From an uncultured Mycoplasmatota bacterium (GTDB lineage: Bacteria > Bacillota_I > Bacilli_A > RF39 > UBA660), in NCBI GenBank assembly GCA_900553395.1, contig USDJ01000007.1, positions 1-64,000 of the forward strand: 64,000 bases of DNA. The letters run 5' to 3'. The notes below the pieces were generated by a model. It saw only the letters and a list, made by a program, of their open reading frames with translations. It was not told where the DNA came from and did not search any database. Positions 41,827-49,944 of this stretch are shown in pieces (within the stretch, counting starts at the first letter, position 1; each line of letters opens with the position of its first letter). The position numbers and the translations under genes were made by a program.

Positions 41827-42285
41827 ATGAAAGATAGTATAGGTTATACAGTAACGATAAATATAATAATAACATTTATTGTAATAATTTTTGCGTTTCT
41901 TTCAGCCGCCATTATTTATTATAAAAGTAATAAGATAGGAAATGTTATTACAAGTTCTATTGAAAAATATGAAGGGTTTAATGAACTTGCTCAATCTGAA
42001 ATAGAGAGAAATATGTCATCCCTTGGATATAATAAACATTCCATTAGTTGTCCTAGTACCACGAGTTGTTCAAAAACAGCAGGTAAAGGTGAGTTAGTTA
42101 TTATAAATAAAATTAAAACGTCTGATAGTGGATACTGTGTTTATCTATGCAATGAAGGTGATTATTACTATTATAAAATAAAGACCAATATGATGATAAA
42201 TATACCTATAATAAATGACGTGCTTAATTTACCGATTTTTACTACTACTAACAGGTTATATGACTTTGAAACGAATCTTAAATAG
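41827..42285 (+). CDS. TadE-like minor pilin (first copy)
   Basis: A 152-residue protein with a short N-terminus, one hydrophobic helix (about 9-33) and an outer domain ending in TNMMINIPIINDVLNLPIFT, the pattern of TadE/TadF proteins, where the last strand enters at a conserved proline. Four cysteines (CPSTTSC, GYCVYLC) probably form disulfides. It is paralogous to the next gene in size, layout and ending. GAGGAGG precedes the ATG. Confidence 0.7.
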   Translation: MKDSIGYTVTINIIITFIVIIFAFLSAAIIYYKSNKIGNVITSSIEKYEGFNELAQSEIERNMSSLGYNKHSISCPSTTSCSKTAGKGELVIINKIKTSDSGYCVYLCNEGDYYYYKIKTNMMINIPIINDVLNLPIFTTTNRLYDFETNLK

Positions 42286-42297
42286 GGGTGATACTTT

Positions 42298-42708
42298 ATG
42301 AGGTCTGCAATAGGCAATGCCTTGCTTACTAATTTGGTGATTATATTTGCATCTATAATAATACTATTTTTTGTTGGAATATTGGCTTATTCCAAAGCTT
42401 ATAAAGTGAAAAACAGAATTATTAATTATATAGAATCCAAAGAGTCTTATAATACAAATGATGTAGAGGAACTTAATGAGGATTTAAAATCGGCTGGATA
42501 TCAATTAACGTCCAAATCAAAGTGTAGTAGTGATAATTTAAATAAAACTACTTATAATTATTGTGTTTATAGGGTTGAATTGAAGGATAAAAAGTATTAT
42601 TATAAAGTTGTTACTTATGTGCACTTTGAATTTCCAGTAATTGGATCTATTATAAATGTTCCTGTTAAAGGCGAAACTAAGATACTTGGTAAAACGTATG
42701 ATTATTAG
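42298..42708 (+). CDS. TadE-like minor pilin (second copy)
   Basis: A 136-residue paralogue of the previous protein. It has helix LTNLVIIFASIIILFFVGIL, a stalk ending in YIESKESYNTNDVEEL, and an ending VHFEFPVIGSIINVPVKGET like the first copy's. Two cysteines (KCSSD, YNYCVYRV). The 12-bp gap to the preceding gene and the GGGGTGATA ribosome-binding site indicate the same operon. Confidence 0.7.
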   Translation: MRSAIGNALLTNLVIIFASIIILFFVGILAYSKAYKVKNRIINYIESKESYNTNDVEELNEDLKSAGYQLTSKSKCSSDNLNKTTYNYCVYRVELKDKKYYYKVVTYVHFEFPVIGSIINVPVKGETKILGKTYDY

Positions 42709-42722
42709 AAAAGGGGTTAATT

Positions 42723-43730
42723 ATGAATGTAATTATATCAAATAAAAATCAATTATTATTGGAAAATTTGGGAATAGATGTAATTAAGGAAATGCATGGA
42801 GAGTTTGATGTAGATGAAATCATTGCGACTTTTCAAAACTTTTTCTACCAAAGAATGATTTTAGATATTACCGCTATTAAAAATTATACTGATATATCTA
42901 ATCTTCAAAAATTATCTATTTCATTAGATATGGAAAAAGTTATACTTTTACTCGATGGTACGGATGCTACAAGTAATCCAAAATTTTTGTCTGATTTAGT
43001 ATCTATGGGGATATATAATTTTGCCAAAAATGTTGATGGTATTCAGTATTTATATAATACACCTAATACATATCGAGATGTAGCTCAGTTTCATCAATTA
43101 GGAAATTTTGGAACTAGTACGGAATCTATCCCTAATCCACAAGCACAATATGTAGCTCCAGTCATTATGGATTCTCCAGCACCTATGCAACAAGAATTTT
43201 ATGGTACTAGAATTATAGGCATTAAAAATGTTACTAAGCAATCTGGTGCTAGTAGTTTAGTTTATATGATGAAAAATGAACTAAGTAAAAATTATAGTGT
43301 GGTGGCTATAGAGGTAGATAAAAGTGATTTTACATATTTTAGGGACAAAACTCTGGTATCAACTATCACTAGTGAGATTGGTTCTGTTATAAATAAATAC
43401 AGAGATAAAAATGTAATTATAATCGATTTAAATAATAGTCTAGTAGCTGAGGGATTTTGCTCAGAGGTTTTATATTTAATAGAACCATCTGTAATAAAGC
43501 TTCAGAAACTAATGGTTTTAAATGCCACAGCATTAAACGGGTTAAAAGGTAAAAAAATCATTTTAAATCAAAGTTTGTTAACTTCTTCAGAAGTCGCTAA
43601 TTTTGAATATGAGTCAAGATTGAAGGTATTTTATAATTTACCTCCTCTAAATGAAAGAGATAAAAAATTACCAGAACTTAATAAACTTTTGATTAAATTG
43701 GGATTTGCAAAACAACAAAATGAAATATAG
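42723..43730 (+). CDS. TadZ/CpaE-like protein with degenerate P-loop
   Basis: A 335-residue cytosolic protein. Residues 1-115 resemble the receiver-like domain of CpaE/TadZ, and residues 160-335 a MinD/ParA-like fold. The deviant Walker A site is broken: KQSGASS (172-178) stands where KGGxGKT is expected, so the ATP-binding Lys is Ser177. TadZ proteins localise Tad pili, and inactive versions occur. Strands VVAIEVDKSD and NVIIIDLNNS keep the fold. It is placed between minor pilins and VirB2-like proteins. Confidence 0.72.
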   Translation: MNVIISNKNQLLLENLGIDVIKEMHGEFDVDEIIATFQNFFYQRMILDITAIKNYTDISNLQKLSISLDMEKVILLLDGTDATSNPKFLSDLVSMGIYNFAKNVDGIQYLYNTPNTYRDVAQFHQLGNFGTSTESIPNPQAQYVAPVIMDSPAPMQQEFYGTRIIGIKNVTKQSGASSLVYMMKNELSKNYSVVAIEVDKSDFTYFRDKTLVSTITSEIGSVINKYRDKNVIIIDLNNSLVAEGFCSEVLYLIEPSVIKLQKLMVLNATALNGLKGKKIILNQSLLTSSEVANFEYESRLKVFYNLPPLNERDKKLPELNKLLIKLGFAKQQNEI

Positions 43731-43737
43731 GTGAGAT

Positions 43738-44193
43738 ATGAAAAAGAAAATGTTATTGTGTATTGGTATTTTTTCTGTGTTTAGTCTTTTACTAATTAGT
43801 AACACTTATGCAGAAACTTATGAAAATTATTCTAGTAATGTTGTGAGTTGTGGTGGAAATTATGTAACAAAGATACCCGCAGCATTACCTAAAGTAATTA
43901 GTACTATCTATATTATAATACAGATAGTAGTACCTATTTTACTTGTAATATTTGGTATGATTGATTTATTTAAAGGAATAACTGCACAAAAGGAAGAGGA
44001 ATTAAAAAAAGCACAGCAATTATTTATTAAAAGATTAATATCAGGTGCGTTAGTTTTCTTTGTGTTTGTTGCTGTTAAGCTACTAATAAGCCTGGTAGCT
44101 GATAATAGTGGAAAGAATGGAGTTCATCGAATAATGGATTGTGCTGAATGTTTTATAGAAAATAATAGTAAGTGTGTAAAGAGTAAGATTTGA
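43738..44193 (+). CDS. VirB2/TrbC-like two-helix protein (copy 1)
   Basis: A 151-residue protein with a signal peptide (LLCIGIFSVFSLLLISNTYA). It has two transmembrane helices around VVPILLVIFGMIDLFKGITA and LVFFVFVAVKLLISLVA, joined by a charged loop QKEEELKKAQQLFIKRLI, and an outer tail DCAECFIENNSKC. The layout matches VirB2/TrbC pilin subunits of type IV secretion systems. It is the first of four tandem-like paralogues (with 44205, 44614 and 46220) that share the loop and the CxxCF tail. Confidence 0.72.
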   Translation: MKKKMLLCIGIFSVFSLLLISNTYAETYENYSSNVVSCGGNYVTKIPAALPKVISTIYIIIQIVVPILLVIFGMIDLFKGITAQKEEELKKAQQLFIKRLISGALVFFVFVAVKLLISLVADNSGKNGVHRIMDCAECFIENNSKCVKSKI

Positions 44194-44204
44194 GGTAATG
44201 GAAT

Positions 44205-44600
44205 GTGAAGAAGAATAAATTAATTGTTATTGCTTTATTATTTGTAATGCTTTTAATTCCATCAAATACATTTGCTGTTACTAAAGTTTCTTGTGGTAAT
44301 GTAACAGGCATACCTAAAAAAATCCCGGAAATAACGAGTTATATTATGACTATAGTTCAAATAGCTGTTCCAGTAATACTTGTTATAATAGGGTCAATTG
44401 ATTTAATAAAAGGTATTACGTCGCAAAAAGATGATGAAATAAAGAAAAACCAAAAAATATTTATTAAAAGGCTTATAGTTGCGGTACTTATATTTTTTAT
44501 TATAGTTATAGTTAAGTTTATAATAAGTTTAGTAGCAGATTCAAGTAGTGGTAATATATCTAGTTGTATAGATTGCTTCTTAAATAATAGTTGTAAATAA
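44205..44600 (+). CDS. VirB2/TrbC-like two-helix protein (copy 2)
   Basis: A 131-residue paralogue with signal peptide LIVIALLFVMLLIPSNTFA, the loop TSQKDDEIKKNQKIFIKRLI and tail SCIDCFLNNSCK. The GTG start is preceded by GAGGTAATGGA. The Lys/Glu content of the loop and the register of the two helices match copy 1, so they probably assemble in the same membrane structure. Confidence 0.72.
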   Translation: MKKNKLIVIALLFVMLLIPSNTFAVTKVSCGNVTGIPKKIPEITSYIMTIVQIAVPVILVIIGSIDLIKGITSQKDDEIKKNQKIFIKRLIVAVLIFFIIVIVKFIISLVADSSSGNISSCIDCFLNNSCK

Positions 44601-44613
44601 AGGCGGTGAAAAT

Positions 44614-45039
44614 ATGAAGAAAAAAATATTTTGGATATTTGTAGTTGTAATGGTAATGTTTTGTGCAACTAATGTACTAGCTGTTGATATAACTGGCTGT
44701 AAATCAGTATTGCCAGATGCTAAAATTGATGTTAAAATAGCTAATACAGTGCATCTAATTATAACATTAATAAAGATAGCTGTTCCAATTATTCTAGTAA
44801 TCTTTGGTATGATTGATTTATTAAAGGCTATTACAGCACAAAAAGAAGATGAAATTAAAAAAAGTCAACAGATATTTGTTAAAAGACTTATAGCAGCGGC
44901 TATTATATTCTTTGTAATAGCAATAGTACAGTTCTTAATAAGTTTAGTATCTAATGGTGATGAGGATAAACAGGGAATAGCCGATTGCGTTAATTGTTTC
45001 TTAAATGGTGCAAAATCTAGTAGTGGTGCGTGTAAATAG
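44614..45039 (+). CDS. VirB2/TrbC-like two-helix protein (copy 3)
   Basis: A 141-residue paralogue with a signal peptide (WIFVVVMVMFCATNVLA), helices around IAVPIILVIFGMIDLLKAIT and IIFFVIAIVQFLISLVS, the loop AQKEDEIKKSQQIFVKRLIA and tail DCVNCFLNGAKSSSGACK. AGGCGGTG precedes the ATG. It ends 8 bp before the DUF6273-like gene. Confidence 0.72.
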   Translation: MKKKIFWIFVVVMVMFCATNVLAVDITGCKSVLPDAKIDVKIANTVHLIITLIKIAVPIILVIFGMIDLLKAITAQKEDEIKKSQQIFVKRLIAAAIIFFVIAIVQFLISLVSNGDEDKQGIADCVNCFLNGAKSSSGACK

Positions 45040-45047
45040 GAGGGTTT

Positions 45048-46160
45048 ATGGTTGAAGCGTTAAAAAAGATGGATAAAAAGTTTCTTGTTTTTGCAGGGTG
45101 CATAATTTTACTTCCAATACTTATCATAATTTTCTTAGCTATTATGCAAGGTTGTAGTAGTAGAGGAATTAGCCACGAAAAGTATGAAGATAAAATGGTA
45201 AGTGCAGCTGAAAAATATTTTAAGGAAAGTGATTCTTTACCTGATAGCGAATTTGAGATTAAGACTGTTAAATTAAGTAAATTAGTAGATAAAGGTTATA
45301 TAAAATCTACTGAAAAACTATTGAATGATGATACTTGTAGTGGTGAGGTAAGTGTAAGAAAAAATGGTTCCACATATGAATCAAATAACGGAGGATTTTT
45401 TAATTATATACCTTCTTTAGAATGTGACGAATATAAAACCAATTCTTTAAAAAACTTATTAAATGAGTATTTAACTGAAAGTGGGCCTGGATTATATAAA
45501 ACCTCAGATGGATATGTATTTAAAGGAGACTCAGTAAGAAATTATTTGAAGTTTTATGGAACTAATTTTAGAATTTTAAGTGTAGATAATAATGGTATAG
45601 TAAAAATTATGAAAGAAGAGAGTGAATCATCAAATCTATATTGGGATACTAAATATAATACAGAAACTTCTGAATCTTCTGGTAAAAACATATATTCTGA
45701 TAGTAATATATTGAAGAAGTTGAATGAATATTATGAATCAAAAATTAAGAGTGAAGATCAAAAATCAAAAATGGTAGCTAATAGTGTTTGTATAGGAAAA
45801 AGAGATATTAAGGATTATGATTTAGATAGCGCAAAAGATTGCTCTGAAATCATTAACTATCAGCCTATAAGTCTTATTAATATAACTGATTTTGCTAGGG
45901 CTAGCTTGGATGCGGAATGCGTTAGTTTAAATTCTAGATCTTGTAGAAATTACAATTATCTGCATTATCTCAACTTTAGTAGTTGGACTTTAAATGGGGT
46001 TTCAAATAATACTTATGATGTTTATTACTTAGAAAATGGTGATTTATATTATCAAGAAGCAAACAGATATGAATTTTATAACCTTGTGTTTTATATAGAT
46101 TCTAACGAAATTGTAAAATCAGGAAAAGGCTCTAAAGATAAGCCTTATGTTATTGAATAA
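45048..46160 (+). CDS. Membrane-anchored surface protein with DUF6273-like domain
   Basis: A 370-residue protein: one helix (about 14-35), then a stalk that resembles a pilin-like segment (KMVSAAEKYFKES), and from about residue 160 a domain reading YGTNFRILSVDNNGIVKIMK. The later W-rich tail and Cys-containing loops resemble the DUF6273 (C-type fimbria-associated) domain found on Firmicute surface proteins. Function unknown, perhaps a minor tip protein. AGGAGGG precedes the ATG. Confidence 0.65.
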   Translation: MVEALKKMDKKFLVFAGCIILLPILIIIFLAIMQGCSSRGISHEKYEDKMVSAAEKYFKESDSLPDSEFEIKTVKLSKLVDKGYIKSTEKLLNDDTCSGEVSVRKNGSTYESNNGGFFNYIPSLECDEYKTNSLKNLLNEYLTESGPGLYKTSDGYVFKGDSVRNYLKFYGTNFRILSVDNNGIVKIMKEESESSNLYWDTKYNTETSESSGKNIYSDSNILKKLNEYYESKIKSEDQKSKMVANSVCIGKRDIKDYDLDSAKDCSEIINYQPISLINITDFARASLDAECVSLNSRSCRNYNYLHYLNFSSWTLNGVSNNTYDVYYLENGDLYYQEANRYEFYNLVFYIDSNEIVKSGKGSKDKPYVIE

Positions 46161-46162
46161 TG

Positions 46163-46191
46163 TTGACTTTTATATAAATAAAAGCTATAAT
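46163..46191 (+). promoter_or_regulatory. Promoter of VirB2-like copy 4
   Basis: TTGACT (46163-46168), a 17-bp spacer and TATAAT (46186-46191), just after the previous stop codon. Confidence 0.83.
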
Positions 46192-46219
46192 GAATTTGTG
46201 AATAGGAGGAGAATTTGAT

Positions 46220-46591
46220 ATGTTATTTTTGAAATTAGGAATGACAGGAACTTATACTTGCGGTAATATAGGAATAGATTTTTCAGGAACTTTTCCCTAT
46301 ATGGTTTCTACAGCAATTACAATAATAAAAATAGTAGTACCAATTCTTTTAATAATATTTGGTATGCTTGACTTAGGTAAAGCTGTTGTTGCATCTAAGG
46401 AAGATGAAATAAAGAAAGGGCAACAAACTTTTATAAAAAGAGCTATAACTGCTTTGATAGTTTTCTTTGTAATTCAAATTGTTCAGTTATTAGTTAGCTT
46501 TGTTTCTAATAAAGATAGTAATATTATAAATTGTTTTAACTGCTTTGTAAATGGTAGTACAAATCCTGAAACTGGATGTGTAGCTAAGTAG
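46220..46591 (+). CDS. VirB2/TrbC-like two-helix protein (copy 4)
   Basis: A 123-residue paralogue without an obvious cleavable signal peptide. It begins GTYTCGNIGIDFSGTFPYM after a short N-terminus, followed by the shared helix pair, the loop ASKEDEIKKGQQTFIKRAIT and tail NCFNCFVNGSTNPETGC. It has its own consensus promoter and is followed by a terminator, so this copy can be expressed separately from the other three. AGGAGGAG precedes the ATG. Confidence 0.72.
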   Translation: MLFLKLGMTGTYTCGNIGIDFSGTFPYMVSTAITIIKIVVPILLIIFGMLDLGKAVVASKEDEIKKGQQTFIKRAITALIVFFVIQIVQLLVSFVSNKDSNIINCFNCFVNGSTNPETGCVAK

Positions 46592-46603
46592 TAATTTAAA
46601 AAT

Positions 46604-46635
46604 GTAATTAACAATTGATTAATTACTTTTTTTTT
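46604..46635 (+). terminator. Terminator after VirB2-like copy 4
   Basis: GTAATTAA (46604-46611), CAATTGA loop, TTAATTAC (46619-46626), then T9. Confidence 0.88.
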
Positions 46636-46643
46636 GCTATAAT
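46615..46643 (+). promoter_or_regulatory. Promoter of the VirB6-to-VirD4-like genes
   Basis: TTGATT (46615-46620), 17-bp spacer ending in TGC, TATAAT (46638-46643). The -35 box lies inside the terminator stem of the upstream gene. Confidence 0.7.
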
Positions 46644-46693
46644 TATCTTGATATATTAGCTTTAATTAAAGTTTAGATGGGATGTGAACCTAT

Positions 46694-49084
46694 ATGTGGT
46701 TTTATGAATTGATACGTAAGTTTTTTTTCAGCTTGGATAAAATAATATATAATTTTATACCAGATTTATACGACCTTTTAATTAGTATAGCGAGAACTTC
46801 TGTATTAACACAGGCAGATATTATAAAAATGGCTGAAAGAATTTATAGTTTATTAGCAATTTTTATGGTATTTAAGGTTACACTTTCACTTATTACTTAT
46901 GTTGTAAATCCAGATGATTTTTCTGATAAAAGTAAAGGATTGTCCAAGCTTGGAACTAATATAATAATAAGTTTGTCCTTGCTTGTACTTACACCTTATA
47001 TTTTTAGATATGCATATCAATTACAATCTATAATTCTAGAAGATAATTCTTTGGCAACTTTAATTTTTGGTAAAAATGAAAGTAGCGATAAATTTTTAGG
47101 AGAAGCTGGTGAGCAGATGGCTTTTATTGCACTAACTCCGTTTTTTATGCCAGATACATCAATCCCAGGACTAACAAATTGTATAAATTTAACTGTAGTT
47201 GATGAGAATGGAGAATCTCATTTTAATAGTGCTTGCTCCGGATTGGACTCTAATTTAGAAGAAGTATCTAACGGTGGAGATGATATGTTATCATTAACAG
47301 AAGATAACGATGAATTTTCTTCAGAAGACTTAAAAAATTATGTAACAGGCGTTGAACGAAAAAGTTTTAAAATGATGTTTAGAAAAGAAATGGCTGTTGC
47401 TCAAGATGGTAATAAAAACTTTATAATAGATTACAAGTATATTTTGAGTACGGTAGTGGGAGTAGTAATAATATTACTTTTAATAAATTTTAGTATGGAT
47501 GTTGCATTAAGAAGTATAAAACTTTCTTTTTTACAGCTTATCGCTCCTATTCCAATATTATCATATGTAGATCCTAAAAGCGGTAAGGATGGCCTATTTA
47601 AAAAATGGTATCAAATGTGTTTTAAAACATTTGCTAGTTTATTTGTCAGGTTATTGGCACTTTATTTTGCCTTATATATAATTAGTATGGTTGCAGATGG
47701 CAAAATGGTTGATATTATTGATGGTTCATATCAAGCCAATTTACTTATAAAGATATTTATTATAATAGGTGCATTGATGTTTGCTAAACAATTACCTAAA
47801 ATATTAGAGGGCTTAGGAATAAAACTTGATGGCGATGGTAAATTTTTCTTAAATCCATTCAAGAAGTTTGAAAATCAAGCTTTAGGTGGCAAACAAATAT
47901 TAGGCGGTGCTAAAGGCCTTGCAGCTGGAACAATGATAGGAGCTGCAGGAATGCTTTCTGGCGCGGGAAAAGGAAGGCTATTATCTGGAATGGCTGGCGG
48001 ATTAAAGTCAGGAATTCAAGGTAAAAAATTTGGCGAGATAAGAAAAGATCAAGCTAATAAAAATGCAGAAATGAGACGTGCAATAGCGAGTGGTTCAACT
48101 TGGCTAGGTAGACGTGGAGCACAATTAAGTGGCTATTTTGGAACACCTGGTGCATTAGGTTCAGTAGAGCATGACAAAATACAAACTCAAAATCATATAG
48201 ATAATCTTAAAGCACAGAAGAAAACTGTTCAAGATAGAATAGCACCTAAGAAAGCAGTAATATCAAAACAGCAAGCAGTAAAAAAATCAATAGATGGAAT
48301 GGAAAGTTTTGCGACTTCACTTATTGAAGGTGGTAAAGCAGGAAAATATAGTGCGAAGTATAAGCAACTAAGTACAGATCATGAATATTTAACTAACAAT
48401 ATAGGTCAAATTGCTGCTTATGATGTAACTGATGCTTCAGGAAAAATAGTTATTAGAGCTGGAGAAAAGATAGAAGGTCGTCATGCTCAGACATTGAATG
48501 GTGAAAAGGAAAGATTTTCAAAAAAAGTTGGAAGAGAAGCTGTAATGAACGAGATGCTTCAAAGAAAAGATGATCCTAACGTTGGTGGAGAAATTGGACA
48601 GAATGATGTTGATAATTTCGCCGCTCAATATTATTCATATTCGAAAGATGTTGAAGACTATAACGATACGGTAAAAAATTATAAGGCAACAACAAGTCAA
48701 GAAGATCAAGATGCTTTAAAGAATGAAGGAATATCTATTGAAGAAATTTCTAATGAAGGCGATTTTGGAAAATTGCATTCTCAATCTGGAGATTTAAATA
48801 CACTTTCTACTTATGTTCAAGCTAGTATTAAAGATCAAGAGGCTGAAATTGAACAAATTGATAGAAATGTTCAATCATACGAAGTTCAATTGGAAGAACT
48901 TAATGCTCAAGAAAAAATTGCTAAGGCAGATGTTGAAGTTACACATGCTACGCAAGGAGGCCCTGCTCGTCCAAGCAGTATAAGCCAAGCTACTTCAACA
49001 GTAGGCCGTCGTAGTGGTGGACCAGGAAGTGGTATGGGCCCAATGGGTCCAATGGGTCCAGGCCCTGGTGGGCCAAGACCTTAA
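46694..49084 (+). CDS. VirB6/TrbL-like polytopic channel protein
   Basis: A 796-residue protein. The N-terminal 380 residues carry about seven helices, among them YSLLAIFMVFKVTLSLITYV and YKYILSTVVGVVIILLLINF, with an extracellular loop of about 140 residues between helices three and four. The conserved-looking LKLSFLQLIAPIPILSYV-type region (starting IKLSFLQ) occurs near residue 275. A hydrophilic, partly coiled-coil tail of about 400 residues follows and ends in a Gly/Pro/Met repeat (GPMGPMGPGPGGPRP). VirB6 family proteins form the translocation pore of T4SS. A long cytosolic tail is also known in Gram-positive systems. Confidence 0.78.
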   Translation: MWFYELIRKFFFSLDKIIYNFIPDLYDLLISIARTSVLTQADIIKMAERIYSLLAIFMVFKVTLSLITYVVNPDDFSDKSKGLSKLGTNIIISLSLLVLTPYIFRYAYQLQSIILEDNSLATLIFGKNESSDKFLGEAGEQMAFIALTPFFMPDTSIPGLTNCINLTVVDENGESHFNSACSGLDSNLEEVSNGGDDMLSLTEDNDEFSSEDLKNYVTGVERKSFKMMFRKEMAVAQDGNKNFIIDYKYILSTVVGVVIILLLINFSMDVALRSIKLSFLQLIAPIPILSYVDPKSGKDGLFKKWYQMCFKTFASLFVRLLALYFALYIISMVADGKMVDIIDGSYQANLLIKIFIIIGALMFAKQLPKILEGLGIKLDGDGKFFLNPFKKFENQALGGKQILGGAKGLAAGTMIGAAGMLSGAGKGRLLSGMAGGLKSGIQGKKFGEIRKDQANKNAEMRRAIASGSTWLGRRGAQLSGYFGTPGALGSVEHDKIQTQNHIDNLKAQKKTVQDRIAPKKAVISKQQAVKKSIDGMESFATSLIEGGKAGKYSAKYKQLSTDHEYLTNNIGQIAAYDVTDASGKIVIRAGEKIEGRHAQTLNGEKERFSKKVGREAVMNEMLQRKDDPNVGGEIGQNDVDNFAAQYYSYSKDVEDYNDTVKNYKATTSQEDQDALKNEGISIEEISNEGDFGKLHSQSGDLNTLSTYVQASIKDQEAEIEQIDRNVQSYEVQLEELNAQEKIAKADVEVTHATQGGPARPSSISQATSTVGRRSGGPGSGMGPMGPMGPGPGGPRP

Positions 49085-49106
49085 GATAAAAAGGGTGTGA
49101 TACTAA

Positions 49107-49427
49107 ATGAATAATGAATATTTAATACCGGCAAATTCAAAGAAAAGTTTACTTATATTTGGCCTGTTTAATGGCGTTGATTTAGCAATATTCTTAACTG
49201 GAATAGGAATATCATTCTTGTTAATGATGTTCCTTCCTGTTTCAGTTTTTTGGGTAGCAATTCTTGCAATAACACCAGGACTTATATGTAGCTTTCTTAT
49301 TTTGCCTATTCCAAATTATCATAATGTAAGAACTGTAATAAAGAATGCTTGGATTTTTTATACAACTAGACAAAAATATGTATGGAAGGGTTGGTGTTTT
49401 GAACATGAAAAAACAGATAAAAAGTAG
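49107..49427 (+). CDS. VirB3/PrgI-like small membrane protein
   Basis: A 106-residue two-helix protein: start YLIPANSKKSLLIFGLF, helices around residues 27-48 and 50-70, a PIPNYHNVRTVIKN junction and a Trp/Tyr-rich tail. PrgI/VirB3 proteins are always encoded just before VirB4, as here. The next gene starts inside its 3' end, overlapping by 23 bp, so translation is coupled. Confidence 0.82.
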   Translation: MNNEYLIPANSKKSLLIFGLFNGVDLAIFLTGIGISFLLMMFLPVSVFWVAILAITPGLICSFLILPIPNYHNVRTVIKNAWIFYTTRQKYVWKGWCFEHEKTDKK

Positions 49428-49944
49428 ATATACTGATGTACCTGTTAAAAGTATTACTAACGGGGTTATAGTTCTAGATAGTAATGAAAAAGTAAGTGGT
49501 ATAAAGATTATGCCCAGAAACATATTTATACTTGATCAAGATATGCAAAGTGCAATTATCGCAAATTTAAAAAACGCATATAATGCGATTGATTATGAAT
49601 TTTGGATAGTAGTTGCTGATAGACCTGTAGATATAAATGTATATTTATCTCAATTACAATTATTATATAATCAAATCGGAGATACGAAAAAGAGAAAAAT
49701 GATCTTGGAAGATATAAACAAAGCAAATATGTTTATGAGTAACAATGTTGTTGATACTGAATATTTTTTGTTATTTAAGCACAAAGATTCAGAAATTATA
49801 CAAAAGAGAATTAGAACTTTGATAAACAATTTTGCGAGTGCAGGATTAACTGCATTTCAAACAAATAATGATGATTTAAGAATGATTCTTGATAATTTCT
49901 TAAATGGCGGACAGACTACTAATTTTGGGACGGTGTTAGCGTAA
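49405..49944 (+). CDS. VirB4 N-terminal domain as a separate protein
   Basis: About 179 residues that resemble the N-terminal (CagE/TrbE-type) domain of VirB4: a segment KSITNGVIVLDSNEKVSGIK, then LSQLQLLYNQIGD and KHKDSEIIQKRIRTLINN. It contains no ATPase motif. The ATG at 49405 is preferred; longer in-frame starts would run deeper into the PrgI-like gene. Its stop overlaps the next ATG (TAATG). Fused versions are the rule in other systems, so this looks like a split VirB4. Confidence 0.7.
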   Translation: MKKQIKSRYTDVPVKSITNGVIVLDSNEKVSGIKIMPRNIFILDQDMQSAIIANLKNAYNAIDYEFWIVVADRPVDINVYLSQLQLLYNQIGDTKKRKMILEDINKANMFMSNNVVDTEYFLLFKHKDSEIIQKRIRTLINNFASAGLTAFQTNNDDLRMILDNFLNGGQTTNFGTVLA

